Shown piece after piece: positions 9,547 to 21,611 of a DNA stretch of 64,000 nt. The notes beneath the pieces are model-generated. The model was not told where the DNA came from. It did no database searches and was given only the letters and a program-made list of their open reading frames with translations. Location of the stretch: positions 18,327,088 through 18,391,087 of the forward strand of contig OX465579.1 in NCBI GenBank assembly GCA_950022655.1, read 5' to 3'. The position numbers were made by a program, and so were the translations under genes. Positions within the stretch are counted from its first letter, which is position 1, and the number at the start of each line of letters is the position of its first letter. Source of the DNA: Alentia gelatinosa (lineage: Eukaryota; Annelida; Polychaeta; Phyllodocida; Polynoidae).

Positions 9547-9932
9547 CCTTTGAGAATGACGAAGAGCTACGAGCTCTGGACATGGAAATCGCCCAGCTGC
9601 AGGAGACCAACTCTCAGATGGAGGCTCAGATGATCAAGCTGCGCGCGCAGATCACGTGCATGGAGACAAAGATCCGGCAGAACGAGAAGGAGAACCAGGC
9701 CATGGGCGACACCAACACCAACCTCAACCAGTGCCTGGGCTACATGAAAGAGTCCATGATCCAGTGTCTGCAGAACGTGCAGCTGCCCAACTCCAACGAG
9801 GTCCTGCAGGAGGACAACTTCGACTCGTACATTTCCCAGCTGCGAAGCCTCTGCTTGGAGAACTATTCCTCGGAGAACAACGCCCTGTTCAGTACGGTCA
9901 AGCAGGCCCTGGCCGGGGTCAAGGTCGTCTGA
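9547..9932 (+). CDS. MYT1: MYT1-family last coding exon: C-terminal coiled coil and stop
   Basis: The exon follows TTTTGCAG (ends 9546), enters in phase 1, and ends at TGA 9930-9932. It encodes about 128 residues: F-E-N-D-E-E-L-R-A-L-D, then heptad-rich sequence with S-Q-M-E-A-Q-M, L-R-A-Q-I and M-E-T-K-I, then a conserved tail. That tail reads Q-L-P-N, D-N-F-D-S-Y, S-S-E-N-N-A-L and V-K-Q-A-L-A-G-V-K-V-V. This matches the layout of vertebrate MYT1 C-termini, which oligomerise and bind corepressors. The acceptor is chosen because it completes a Ser codon and keeps the family reading frame. Confidence 0.95.
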
Positions 9933-12870
9933 CAGGAGTTAAGCGCACGTTCGTGCTCGGAGGTGCCTTTGGAGTGTCCCAACCTGGAGCAAGTTAACAT
10001 TGAGGATTGGATACCCGAGTATGAACCGGCCCCACCACCCCCTGAGAATCATCATGGACCCTGCCAACCCAATGGCTGGAGCGGTCCATTATGACAGTTC
10101 AGGGTGGGACTGAGGTTGTGAACCCTCATCTCCTACTTGTATAGGGTTCAGTGCGCATATTGTGTTCATCCAAGCGAAAACGCGACCATGTGTGGTGACT
10201 GAATCATACACATATATTATATAAAGGCATAATTCACACCTGTAAAAAAGGAAGAAGAAAAAAAGGATAAAAGAGTCACAACTCAAGTTTCTTGAATGTT
10301 CAAGGAGATAGGATCTCGCTCTCCCTCAAAGGATACTCTTTCCCCATCATGTCATGATCATGATCAGTAATTTGCCCGTTTCAAAACGGACGCCATGTTT
10401 CATCAGCATTCTACATGTTTCATACCTGTTTTCACCTGTTCACCAACTCATCCACTCACCTGTACATAATAATGAGATTGCTCGTGCTGGCTTCATCACC
10501 AGCAAATGCTAAGACATTTTGGTGAATGTTCTTGGAGCAAAGGCTTAAAACTTACGTTCATAATCTGTCTATATATAAATATATATAATATATAAATATA
10601 AACGATACAATGATGTATAGTTGGTGTTCAGCATATAATGTGCATTTTACCACAATCATGCTCATGTACAAGAGATTATTGTCCGTATTTAAAATGGACA
10701 TTGTATTATGTATAGACGGTAGCCACTCGTTGTAGAACTTTGCCTCAAACTGCCACGTGTCCGTGTTCCTCGCGTTCCCCTAGTGGTAGAATGGCGAACT
10801 AATATTTTGAAAGAGAAGAGGTTCTTTCCATGCGAAAAGATTGTCGGTCGGCAACTCCCTGGTTATTACACCTCGCGGAATATAAACTACCGCGGGTTAG
10901 CATCTAAACCAATTGGAATAGAGATCGAAGGGGGATGTCCTCCTGTGGCACAAGCGGTGTGAGATAGCCTAACGCTATTGTAATCTCCACTTAAATCTTT
11001 TTATGTCTTAATGTGCTATACGCGATGTCAAATGGGTTTACTGAAGGCAGAATTGGGAAGACAGGTGCTTAGTTCACTCTGCAAGTAGTTGGACTTATTT
11101 CTATCTATACACCATGCATATTTCACAAGTGTTTACTGGCATTATTTATTATTTATTGAAAAGGATATTATATTTATACTTAAATACCCTTTTATTTATA
11201 ACTTATGTCTCACCCTATTGTTAACATGCATAATTGAGTAAGCTACCTGCAAAAAGCTAAGTTATATTTATTAGAAGACTAATCAGAAAATCACTGCGAT
11301 TATAAGACTGAGGAGAAATAATGAAGTTTTTGAGGAGAGAGATAAATTAATGTCTTGTATATAAATGCATATTTATTTCACACCGAGAAGTAGGATGAGC
11401 GCGGTCGTACACCATCTGTGGTTTGGGCCGACCTGACTTGGAGTGCAATGTGATACTGTTGTATTGAAACTTCGTGTAAAGTTGGACCTCCACTGAAGGC
11501 ACGGCGCTTTCAACCCACTGGAAATCCAACTCTAGTCACACACAAATCTGATTTGTATGGTTTCTTTGTAAAGAAAAAGGTGCTTCGATGAATTAAGATT
11601 TGACTAGGTCAATAATGAATCACTTACGGAGAGAGGGGCAGCGTCCGACGTTGTTGCTACAGGGTGTCTCTTACTATAGAGGAAACCTATGAAGGTTCAT
11701 GATGAGAGCTTGTATCCCATCTAGTTTGAATAGTGTAGTTATTGGCACAACGAAGCCGTGTGAATTACATAGCGATTCAAACCAGGTTGGATCAAGGCTC
11801 TGACCGTAAACGTGAATAGGTTTCTGAATTTATCTCACCCCTAACATTGACTAATCGGCTAACATTTGTGACATAATCCCCCATTGAGTATTGTTTTCTA
11901 AATACTCCATGGGTGTTGAGTACGAGTTCCCAATGTTAAGTCTATGGGGAAAAAATACCATGGGTGAAATAACGATACAAACCTCTGGCAGATGCTAACA
12001 CTTGTCATAGTCATTGTCAGGCTTCCCTGTAGGTGGCTTTTTTCCTATTGTTGTAAGATAGCATTCATTCGTACATTGGCTAATATCCTAGAGACTGCTA
12101 TATCTGTACTTGTCACACACGCTAAGAACCAGTGAGACACACACGTCTTGTTTACGCCCCTGTTGGGAACCAGCATCTAGTCCTAGGACTGCTTGTACCG
12201 GGCATGTCCTCTGTATGAGCTCTTCTCTAAGATCAGGAACCAGTGAGCGATAACTCTAGGATCTTGTGGGAAAAAATATCAACTAGTCATAAAGTAGAGT
12301 ATTCACCCCCCATAACCTGCAAATCATAATCCAATCAGATCTTTAAAAGGGATGCTATTAATCACCAACAGATGATATAGCTGTATATGTATAGTGTTGT
12401 AAAGTAAGTGTTCGATAATATATTTACACGACTGTAATTTAATTACAAGTTAATGGAATTTCGGTCATTTTCCATGGTGCAAATGAGTATCTACTCTGTG
12501 TTGTATAAGAATATATGTAGGTCACCTGGGCAGAAGGCCGCAGAAATGACCATGTTGGTTTTTCTCAGTGACAATAACATCAACTGAAAGTTTTGCTTTG
12601 TGAAACGTTGAAGATGAATGTCAGTGAAACTAAGGGATTCAGCACATCTCTTTACATGAGTGCGTTTTATTATCACGAACACTTGTTGAATTCTTTTCAT
12701 TCGAATTTTTAGTTTTGTTATTGTTCATGACTATCATTTCAAGGACTTTACGTGGGACAATCAGCATTTACTTGTGAAATGACAAGTGAAAAAAATCCTA
12801 TATGTTCCATAGTTTCTCCTCAATCCAACTGGATATTTATTTCATACCTATAATGCAAAAATAAATAATG
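9933..12870 (+). other. Probable 3' UTR of the MYT1-family gene
   Basis: No splice or coding signal follows the stop. The stretch is AT-rich with several ATTTA elements (11130-11210) and no recognised repeat until the hairpin element at 11676. A miR-124-type seed match (GTGCCTT) is at 9963-9969. The first clear AATAAA I find is at 12860-12865. The true end may be earlier, since an element at 11676-11985 interrupts the region. Confidence 0.45.
11676..11985. mobile_element. Bipartite fold-back element (hairpin 11676-11825 + cap 11828-11985)
   Basis: Arm GGAAACCTATGAAGGTTCAT faces CGTGAATAGGTTTC. Tip: ACAACGAAGCCGTGTGAAT. The junction AGGTTTCTGAATTTATCTC is followed by CACCCC. The cap ends AATGTTAAGTCTATGGGG ... 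GGGTGAAATAA. This is subfamily 2; copies are at 14815, 48186 and 56123. Confidence 0.75.
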
Positions 12871-14090
12871 TAGTTTTAGATATCTTTTCTAATACAGTCT
12901 TCGCTAATACACAATGGTCAAGGATTTCTATCCGTGATATAGCAGAAGAGTGGGTTGTCTTTACTGTAGGAAGAAAGAAATTTGTGATATATTGAAATGT
13001 TTACCTAAGTTATATTGAACATTAAGTCATTCCATTTCGTTACATATATTATTATTTATTGTCTACATTTTTTCATACATTCCGGGCGTAAATATTAAAT
13101 GTGATTATCTTGGTTCCTTCAGAGAATATATTTGGCAAGAATGCCAACAAGATTTGTGAGAAATGTATTTATACACATATTTATCAATGTATATTGGTTT
13201 TATTTATTGAAATCCTTTGGGATGGATTATATACATGCACATGTATACTAAGTTAATGGTAATGTATACATGCAGCTATTCTAGAATGACGAACCAAATA
13301 AGAGGGGAACCCTTTGCATTTATTTGATAAAGCTATGACATAATGAACCCAAGTATTTAAACTAAAAGGACGTGATACATAGCAAGTTTTATTGACCAAC
13401 AAAATGACGAGTTAGTATTTGTTTTGTCCGAAAAGCATTTGTCATGTGACAGCTCAAGAACGTAGGCAGATGTGATGTGCATAGATGTTACGCAAATCAT
13501 GTCACTCATATGAATAATAAATGGATGTCAACAGAACTTCAGCATTCACTCTTTCTTAAAAAATGTACTAACTACTTGACCCTTTGTAAAGCCTTGAGCC
13601 TCACCTGCGTTAGATGGGGACCTTAAGAAAAAGGGAGTAAGAACTCAAACACAGATGTACTATGTACTACCATGAGGCAAGAACTTAACTGATTTATTTG
13701 GACAAGTGCATCTGCTTATATATATGGCATCTGGGTATAGGGTAAGCTTCTAAACTCTGTGCAGGAATTGGCTGATGAGGCAACAGCCAATCAAAACTGA
13801 CGTGTCTCGTTCCGGTCTGTCACACATGCCAGGAGGGCTGCTCATGTCACTGATAACTCAGGTGTCAGTGTCATGTCAGAGCGCCCTGCCTCCACGATGC
13901 CAGACCGGGAACTAGAGTGAACGATAATGAGGGTAAATTGACTACATGGCTGTCATACGGTCATCATCTTAATACAGTCATTGTGTTACTAATAAATATG
14001 GGAAATTTAGATGACTTAATCACTTCACACAGAAACCTATATAATTGCTCATCATAGGGATGTATAGACTTGAGATTTACACTTTGATAT
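12871..14090. other. Intergenic DNA, nothing recognised
   Basis: AT-rich sequence without a supported ORF, splice pair or repeat partner that I could find. The most GC-rich part is 13740-13920, with no reading frame of note. Confidence 0.5.
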
Positions 14091-14094
14091 GTGG

Positions 14095-14500
14095 ATTACT
14101 CTCCAAGCGTTGATCCTGCCCCTTACTTCCTACCCTGCTTGTATCTCTGCACCCACCTGCCTTTTGGGGGCAAAATATGTTGTATACACCAGCAGGAATA
14201 GACTGTTCGATTACTTTCTTCATTGGAAAGCACTTCATGTGTTACAGGGTTTTATTTGTCAATATGACACATGTGCTTTAATCAAATATGGATTCACATT
14301 ATAAAGTGGTTTATAGCTGAAAAGAGACGGTTTTATTGTCTGGAAAGCTCATTTAATAATTCCAGTATTTCCCAACTTATAACATATGAGTTGTTTAAGT
14401 TTCATCATGTTTTTAGGTATACTTTTTTAATCCCAAATGTGGTTTCTCTATGTGACGTCACTGGGTTGCAGCAGAGATTAGTAAGCACAAGCGTCAGGAA
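14095..14500 (+). repeat. Dispersed repeat family D, copy 1
   Basis: It matches 51470-52260 in order (ACCTGCCTTTTxGGG, GATTACTTTCTTCATT, ACATGTGCT, GTGGTTTATAGCTGAAAA, GAAGCTCATTTA-like). It also matches the reverse complement of 17095-17690. No conserved ORF is seen; a decayed DNA transposon is likely. Confidence 0.7.
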
Positions 14501-14814
14501 ATATTTGCTGGTAGAGTGTGTCTGGATATCAATTGGCGACATCCGGGTGATGCCTCGAGATAAATTTTTCAGATTAATGATGAAATATGACATATAGAAT
14601 AAAGGAAAGAATTAGGGGGGGGATATAAGCAGGATATAGGTACCCTCCCCAACAGAGATACAAAACAGGACAGAGGGCTTCTTCTAAATTGATAAGAATG
14701 AATCTATATCCAACCCCCGTGTTAGTTCACTTCGATATGTCCATTATCCATTGTGATGATTACATCTAAAACACCTTCTTTGACAACTATTTGATAGAAT
14801 ACGAGGATAGCTCT

Positions 14815-14955
14815 GGATGAGGTACAACCTATGAAGGTTTGCGGTCAGAGCTCGTAACCCATCTATTTTGAATAGCGTAGTAATTCAGAAGGCGAAGATG
14901 CGTGAATCACATAGCAATTCGAATGAGAAGGGATCGAGCTCTAACCAAAAATGTG
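14815..14955. mobile_element. Solo fold-back hairpin, subfamily 2
   Basis: AACCTATGAAGGTTTGCGGT and the tip AGAAGGCGAAGATGCGTGAAT match the hairpin half at 11676. No cap is evident beside it. Confidence 0.55.
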
Positions 14956-15394
14956 CCCCGCTACTTGGTAGGATGTATGAATAATGTTCAGGCCTACTGT
15001 AAAAAATGACCCTTTTCATCGATTTGAGATAAATAATAAGGAAGCGTATAAACTGATCTTGTAGTGATGGTCTTTCTCGCTTATGGCATCGGGTGAGGTT
15101 AAGAGACAAAAGACCTCGACCAGCCATCACAACGCGCTCAGTGACTACGTTCCCTCATAGTACATATCAGAATAGCATCATGGGGCTTTACATCCTTGTT
15201 AATACAATTATTGTGTTTAATACCTGCCTAACAGCAGTTTGGGGAGGTAAGAATCCAGTATTGACTAAAGGCCATAACGAACTGTGCAATTTCAGAACAT
15301 GAATGTTCCTCTATCGGCGAAAAAAAGAACAATCGTAAGCTCAAGCGAGGCCTAGAAATTGAGTCGGTCAGTTTGGCACCCCCCTCCAGAACTA

Positions 15395-15665
15395 AGATTT
15401 GCATCCGGGGTCAACTGGACCACACCACGCCTACATGGGGCTGCTCTACCCCAAGGAGGACCCGGTCAAGGTTTTGGAGCTCGAGGCCATAAATACCATC
15501 TACGCTTTCCTACGTTCATGGGAGAGCACGAGCGCGGCACACGGGTCAAGGTCTTCTGCGACAACATAGGGATAGTCCAGCGCTCTCGCCTGCGGTCGTC
15601 CGGGCCACGCCTACTTCACGGGCCACGCCCCTCGTCGCCCCCGACACGCCCATGACAGCCTCGGA
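15395..15665 (+). pseudogene. Decayed retroelement RNase H-like fragment (DIRS/Ngaro-like?)
   Basis: A GC-rich island encodes, across at least two frames, a D-x-x-x-G start, then A-Y-M-G-L-L-Y-P-K-E-D, then V-L-E-L-E-A-I-N-T-I-Y-A-F-L-R-S-W. After a frame change it continues R-V-K-V-F-C-D-N-I-G-I-V-Q. The order of an aspartate, the L-E-L-E-A-I glutamate and the C-D-N aspartate fits the D-E-D acids of retroelement RNase H. Assignment to tyrosine-recombinase retrotransposons is an inference. At least one frameshift shows it is dead. Confidence 0.4.
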
Positions 15666-15712
15666 CGCAGTCCTCACTGGTACACCCACACGGTAGACCG
15701 AGGCACCGCTGT

Positions 15713-16005
15713 AATGCCAAAAACGGTTACCCTGCCAAAAATGGTAATTATCGCCCACTAGTATCTTGTGCGCATGCACGAGCATACGCAGTGATGAAAT
15801 TTGCCGAAATTAAGCATATCACGACATGTAATTCTCATGTCTAAATACTACTCTTGTCATTTATTTACATTAAAATCACATCAAAATAGTAGTACGTCTG
15901 ATAGTCTGTGAAATCTGACCGGAAGAGCGTGTGCAGACGCATTCGCGTATTGGGTGGGCGATAATTACCTTTTTTGGCAGGGTAACCGTTTTTGGCACTA
16001 CACCG
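15713..16005. repeat. Long inverted repeat
   Basis: TGCCAAAAACGGTTACCC (15715-15732) and CAAAAATGGTAATTATCGCC return as reverse complements GGCGATAATTACC ... GGGTAACCGTTTTTGGCA at 15958-15997. About 200 bases lie between. It adjoins the decayed RNase H fragment and may be part of the same element. Confidence 0.8.
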
Positions 16006-17094
16006 CCGCCCTCTCCATGGAGTATCGCCCCACTGACGGTCACGCCCCTGGCAGAAAGGACACTCGCCCCCACGTATCCGAAACACGATACTGAGGGACG
16101 GGGCCCAGAGACTGTGACTCTTTCTACTCCTCCTCTTTCTCTAACTCCTAATATTTCTCCCCACTCTCCTATTCCCTCTATACTGGCACTTTGGCTTTTT
16201 TCTTCTTATATTTCATTATATCATATATTCAATATAATTAACTCACTGCTCTATTAGTTAATTAATATTTCATATATCACTTATCATTAATCTATATGAT
16301 TAATAATCAATATTCATAAGGACAAACAAAAATCCTTTGCTCATATAAAATTCAATAAAATTGTATTTGCCCAACTAGGGCCTCCTTTTTTCATTCAGGG
16401 AGGGGTAATGACCACCACCCCATTTATATACAGCTGCGATGGTCGACGCCCTACGCAAATTCGCCTGAGACACGTTAAGACTACCTTACAATTACGGGAG
16501 CTAATCGTACAGTGAGTTTCCTACTGTAGAAAGCAGTATATGGAAAGCGGGGTTAGTCTCTGGACGTTACCCGCCGCCTCAGATGAAGTAGTATATAGGA
16601 TTGTCACTTTGTATATGGCTACGTTAATTGAATGTTATGCCATCCTCTCTTGCCTATCTTTCCATTATCATGATAAAACAATACACAATAAAAACAGGAA
16701 AACGGCATCCTTGCAAAACCTGGTTATGTTTTAGGGTTTTTTATCATCTTGCTCTATAGGTTGTACAGAATGGTCAGGTAGTTTTACCTAAGTACTTGTA
16801 ATACACTCTCGGGAAGCTTCGTAACTCGATATGTCAGCGTTTGTATCTCTGCTCTTTATGTATTTTTTTCATCTGCAGCACTTCCAAAGAAACACACCTG
16901 GTTATGACCAACGATATCGAAAAAGTCGTAATACCAACAATTGGTATTGGTCATTAAAAAGGGGAGTGGTGAACACGACACAAATCGTGCCGAACGACTT
17001 CAGTTTGCCAGATCAAATAATGTTAGCTCTGATAACTTCTGATGCGAGGTACAACAACCTCTGATTGATAAATATGTCAATAAATTGTTTTCAG

Positions 17095-17690
17095 CACTCT
17101 CCCAGCAGACTTTCGTGGCACTAGCGCTTACTAATTTCTGCCTCATCCCAACACTGGTTCCCCGGGTATCTACTTAAGACAGGGCAGACCAGCTAACATT
17201 TTGTATTCAAAACAAGGCAACTGTCAAAAGTCATGAAAGTCAAACAGCTCATGTATTATAAGTTGGAAAATATAAGAATTGTTCAATGAGCTTCACAGAC
17301 AATCCAACAGTTTCTTTTCCAGCTATAAACTATTTCATAACGTTTGAATCCACAGTTGATTAGACTGACCTTCGAGTGAGAACATGTGTTATGTTGACAA
17401 ACTAAACCCTGCAACACATGAGGTGCTTCCCACTAAAAAAAGTAATCCCAGAGACTACGTCTGATTTGACATTAAAAAAACACAACAGAAATGAGTGTTT
17501 GTTATTTACCAATCAATATGTGCATCTCTATTTACAAGTAGAACGCAATATACTTCCCAAAGTGCTCAGAATCTAGGATACTTGAAAAAAAAGGTGGATG
17601 GGACAGATTCTGTCCCAAACAGGCGAATTGGTGCAGAGACACAAGCGGCCGCATGAAGTAGAGCGCAGGATCTCTACTAAGACAATGGGT
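17095..17690 (-). repeat. Dispersed repeat family D, copy 2 (inverted)
   Basis: Reverse-complement relative of 51470-52260: TTTCGTGGCACTAGCGCTTA, ACATGAGGTGCTTCCCACT, GGACAGATTCTGTCCCAAAC and AGCGCAGGATCTCTACTA all have partners there in reverse order. Confidence 0.7.
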
Positions 17691-18096
17691 TTTCAGATCT
17701 AAACTTGTCTTTGTGTGACTGCAAACTACCCGGTTTACCCATCGACAGTGACTAAGCAGGTCTGCGTTCCCTGGATGTGCGCAGGGCTGTGCATATGTCT
17801 GTGTTTCTGCAACCTGGGACCCTTGGGCCTGTCTATTAACTTATGTTGAAGAATGTACAGGGTACCAGGAGACCTTGTGTGAAGGGTTAAGGTTTGATAA
17901 TATTCAAGGTTGTTCGCTAAGGCTGTCCTTCCTGAGCAAAGGTCTTCCATAAGTGCTGAATATAGTTGATCCTCATCATCCAGAGGTCTCATTGGTGTAC
18001 GGAAAGTTGTCTTTGAGCCTAACTTTTCAAACGGGCCCCTGCTTCGGAATAGAGGGAAACTATGTTCCGGTGAGCAAAAGTTTCAAGATACGAGGT

Positions 18097-18156
18097 AAGG
18101 CTCGGAAAATTTACTGCCCAAGGCCTTGGCCGCGGGCAGTAATTTTTCCGAGCCTT
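18097..18156. repeat. Near-perfect 23-bp-stem palindrome
   Basis: The arms are 18097-18119 (AAGGCTCGGAAAATTTACTG, then CCC) and 18134-18156 (GGGCAGTAATTTTTCCGAGC, then CTT), with a 14-base GC-rich loop. A flanking CTTATCGAGTAACT recurs at about 18276. It is probably another hairpin of the fold-back superfamily. Confidence 0.85.
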
Positions 18157-18337
18157 ATCGAGTAACTTTGACTTTTGATTACCGGTACTTGGTTTCCCTA
18201 TTCCTATATATACCTTTAAATATCAATAAAAATGATTATTTCTTTTCCTGCCATAGCCCCAGAAAAATGGCCACCCTTATCGAGTAACTGCAATAGCCAG
18301 GTTTTTCGTCCCGCTGCTCTTTATGTCACGTGGTCAC

Positions 18338-18395
18338 GCCGGGACGAAAACGTCAGCCCGGGACGAAAACGTCAGCCTGGGACGAAAACGTCAGT
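18338..18395. repeat. Three-copy 19-bp tandem repeat GGGACGAAAACGTCAG
   Basis: Three near-identical 19-base units follow each other. Each contains GACG...CGTC, so each is partly self-complementary. The flank TTTTTCGTCCCGCTG at 18302 is an inverted partial unit. Confidence 0.85.
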
Positions 18396-18464
18396 CTCGC
18401 TTATAATTACTGCACCGCCAGCAGCGGTATGTAATTATAGAGGTTTCGGAAATGGGTATATAGG

Positions 18465-18772
18465 AATTATCGTAAAACTGGATGAGGTTTAATCTTGGCC
18501 ACCGTATTCCACGACTGAAGTTTGGCAAAGTGACTTCATGAGCTGAAGCCGAGTGAAGTCCGGAGCCAAAACTTCAGGAGTGGAATGCGGTGGCCAACAT
18601 TAAAACGAATCAGGTTTTGATTTTATCCTACCCTATCTCCTCGATTTTGGAATATTACGTGATAACAATGCTGTATGCCACTAGTGGCATATAAAACTCT
18701 GTATGCCAGTCGGCGTAGCATACGGAAACCCGATGTTAAGCCTATGGGATTTTATATTAGGGGTAGGATAAA
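18465..18772. mobile_element. Bipartite fold-back element, subfamily 3, copy 1
   Basis: Nearly identical to 29990-30298. The hairpin (TTGGCCACCGTATTCCACGA ... GTGGAATGCGGTGGCCAA) has the tip GAAGCCGAGTGAAGTC. The junction AGGTTTTGATTTTATCCTAC is followed by the cap, which ends TTAAGCCTATGGGATTTTAT and GGGGTAGGATAA. Confidence 0.85.
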
Positions 18773-19061
18773 GATGTGTACGCCATATACACACCCCGTA
18801 CGCCACGTACACATGTATTCTACGGCCATAAATACGACATAGGTAGGAGCGGGCGGTAGGACATATGCGAGAGGTATGTAATAATCGGTCGTACAAGCAC
18901 AAACAACATTATAAACTTTTGATTTTTCAATCACTAAATGTCATTCAAATTAGATTATAATTGTAGCTTGGAATTCTATTGGTATCCTATTCATTCATCC
19001 AAATTTCACATTTTTTTTAATGACTATTTCGTCCATTATTAAAAATCAAATTTCAAAATCA

Positions 19062-19500
19062 GAAGTGTGAACGGTGAGTTTGATTGCAGGAGTGTTATTT
19101 TTGACAGATTAAATTGCTGGAATGAACTACTGGGCTGTCTGGACTTCATAGTTGATAATTATCTTGGTTTTAACTTGAGAAAAGATGAGCATATTATAGC
19201 TAGGCCTGCCAATGTATTAGTGTGTATCCAGTTTCGGTGTCCCTGTTTTATATAAGGTATATCTAAAGTATCACTGAGGTGATATGCATGTATAACAAAT
19301 CGGACTGGAGCTGGAATACCATAGAATATCATGCAATCACTGTTATTTCTCTAGAAATGATGTACACAGGTATTATGAATGTATTACTCTAATACACTAT
19401 GTGATCCAGTGCTAAAGAATACGTTGTCAGGTGTTTATTTGGCTTCAGCTGTGGCGTAACTAAGCAGATAAGGTGCAATACCGGTCTGTGGGAAAATTGA
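19062..19500 (+). repeat. About 440-bp repeat, copy 1 of a direct pair
   Basis: The segment from GTGTGAACGGTGAGTTTGAT to AGATAAGGTGCAATACCGG recurs at 20568-21010 with moderate divergence, about 1.5 kb away. No conserved frame is seen. Confidence 0.8.
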
Positions 19501-20019
19501 GAATGATGTTGTTCAACGTGACTGAAACCTATAGGTCACACTGTGCTGCCATCTTGTTGCTTGTATGGTAACATATTAGGCCTCACATATTAGGCCAGGT
19601 AGCGCCTACCATTTTGTCAGGTGCACTGTGGATAGCACTATGGGTTTCATAATTCCCAATTCATAGGTTGTCATTATTTTTTCCTGAGTCAATCTGTTTG
19701 ACTAGAACAGATATCATATTTTTTGCGTCAAATGTGGGATGGTTAGAAAAAGAGTTAAGTCACTTTAACATTGCACAAATATTGTTGAGAGCACCCCTGG
19801 TGAGAAGTACTGGTACTACTCTCTAAGGTTTTTTTTTATGAAACAATAGGTTTATACTAAAGGATGACATTGGTTTATTTTTTATCATCATTCATAACAG
19901 ATAGGCCTACCCCAAGTATCTGGAAGACTTAAACAACTAATATTTATAGAGATCACTTTTTCAGATTTCCACTGTGGGTGGACTGGTGTTTATAAAAAGG
20001 AACAGGACGTTTATCTGAT

Positions 20020-20300
20020 TGTTGGGACCAAGGAGGCGTCTGTCAGTCGTGATAATCGTTAATAGTGACCAGTTAGAGACCGTTTAGAGGGCATTGCGTT
20101 CCATAGACAAATGATCAGGGGCCTGTTATTCAGTCGTGACCATATGTGATAGTGACCAGTTAGTGACCGTTTTGAGAGCATCGGCTTCCAAATGAATGGT
20201 CATAATAATAGCGACCATTTTGAGGGGTAAAAGGTCTTGGTCACTGTTTTGAGTTCCAGAGTCGTGACCATTTAGTGACCATTTAGTCTAAATGGTCTCC
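20020..20300. repeat. Imperfect GTGACCATTTAGTGACC repeat cluster
   Basis: The words GTGACCAGTTAG, GTGACCGTTT and GTGACCATTTAG occur at least eight times, with inverted forms (GGTCACTG, AATGGTC). They produce several possible stems. Confidence 0.65.
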
Positions 20301-20567
20301 AAAACAGTGAGAGGGTCAGACATGTTATACATGTATGATATTTATACCAAAACCTATCGAACCTAACCTTGGCATTATCATTGTGATTGTTCGACGGCCA
20401 CCAGGTGGCAGCACTGACCCTATTACGTAACAGTGCGGCATGAAACCCAATACAGGTATTGCCGTTCAGCGCCGCCTAACGGCCCACTGCCTAGTTACGC
20501 GACCGCTCAGACAAACCTGGCCGAGTCTGGCTATATGTGTATAGAGAACACAGCAATCACACCTAAA

Positions 20568-21010
20568 GTGTGAACGGTGGGTGTGATTACAGGAGCGTTG
20601 TTTTTGGACAGATTGGACTACTAGAACAATTAAAGGCATTGTATCAACCAGTCTGGACTATCAAAACTTTATAGTTGATAATTGTTTTGGTTTTAATTTG
20701 GAGAAAGATAAGCACATAATAGCTAGGCCCGCCAATGTATTAATGTATATTCAATTTCGGTGATCCTGTGTTATCTAAGCTATATCTAAAGTATCATTGA
20801 GGTGATATACATGTATGATACATCGAATTGAAGCTAGATTACCATAGAACACGATGAAATCTCTGTTATTTCTCTGCAAATGTTATACACGGGTATTACG
20901 AACGTATTACGCTCATATTCTGAGTGATTCACTGCTAAAGAATACGTTGCCAGGGGCTTGTTTGGCTGCAGGCATTGGGTAACCAACCAGATAAGGTGAG
21001 ACACTGGCCT
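20568..21010 (+). repeat. About 440-bp repeat, copy 2 of a direct pair
   Basis: Direct copy of 19062-19500. It shares GATAATTxTxTTGGTTTTAA, AATGTATTAxTGTxTAT and AAAGAATACGTTGxCAGG. Confidence 0.8.
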
Positions 21011-21611
21011 GTGGAAAAAGGCCTATTGGACCATACCATATCCAAGCAATCTACAAATATGCTAATTACCTGGATCAGAAGTGGTCCTCACACGTGTTGG
21101 AGGGGGATAAAAAAAACCTACCACTATCGTCCAGGGACACTCTTGCACTCCAGGGCGTGACTCACCTGATGAATGCCTTTTTTATGCGACTGGACAACTC
21201 TGACTAAACTGTTACTCATTTTCGTGGTATTCCTAGTACGACAAGATATACAAATATTAACTCTCTGGTCACAGCATCTGTGTTTTACTTTAGTACTTTC
21301 ACTTCCATTTTATCCTATATACAATATTGAAAAGGTACATTTTAACATTATAGTTATGTTTTGTTCAGATTGTGTCCACACAATATATCAATACCGCTTG
21401 TTCAGCTTACCAAATGAAAACTAAAATATTGGTATAATTTTTTTTCATTTCCCTTTATTGGAACACGCTATCGGCCTGGGAACCTTCCAGTGGTCCATGC
21501 AGCGCTGACATTATAGGCGACTGTTAAGTAGAAGGTGGTAAATAGAGGTATAGGGAGAGGAATACAATACAACTCTCATAAAACAGGCTAATGTCATTAT
21601 CATACACCTAT

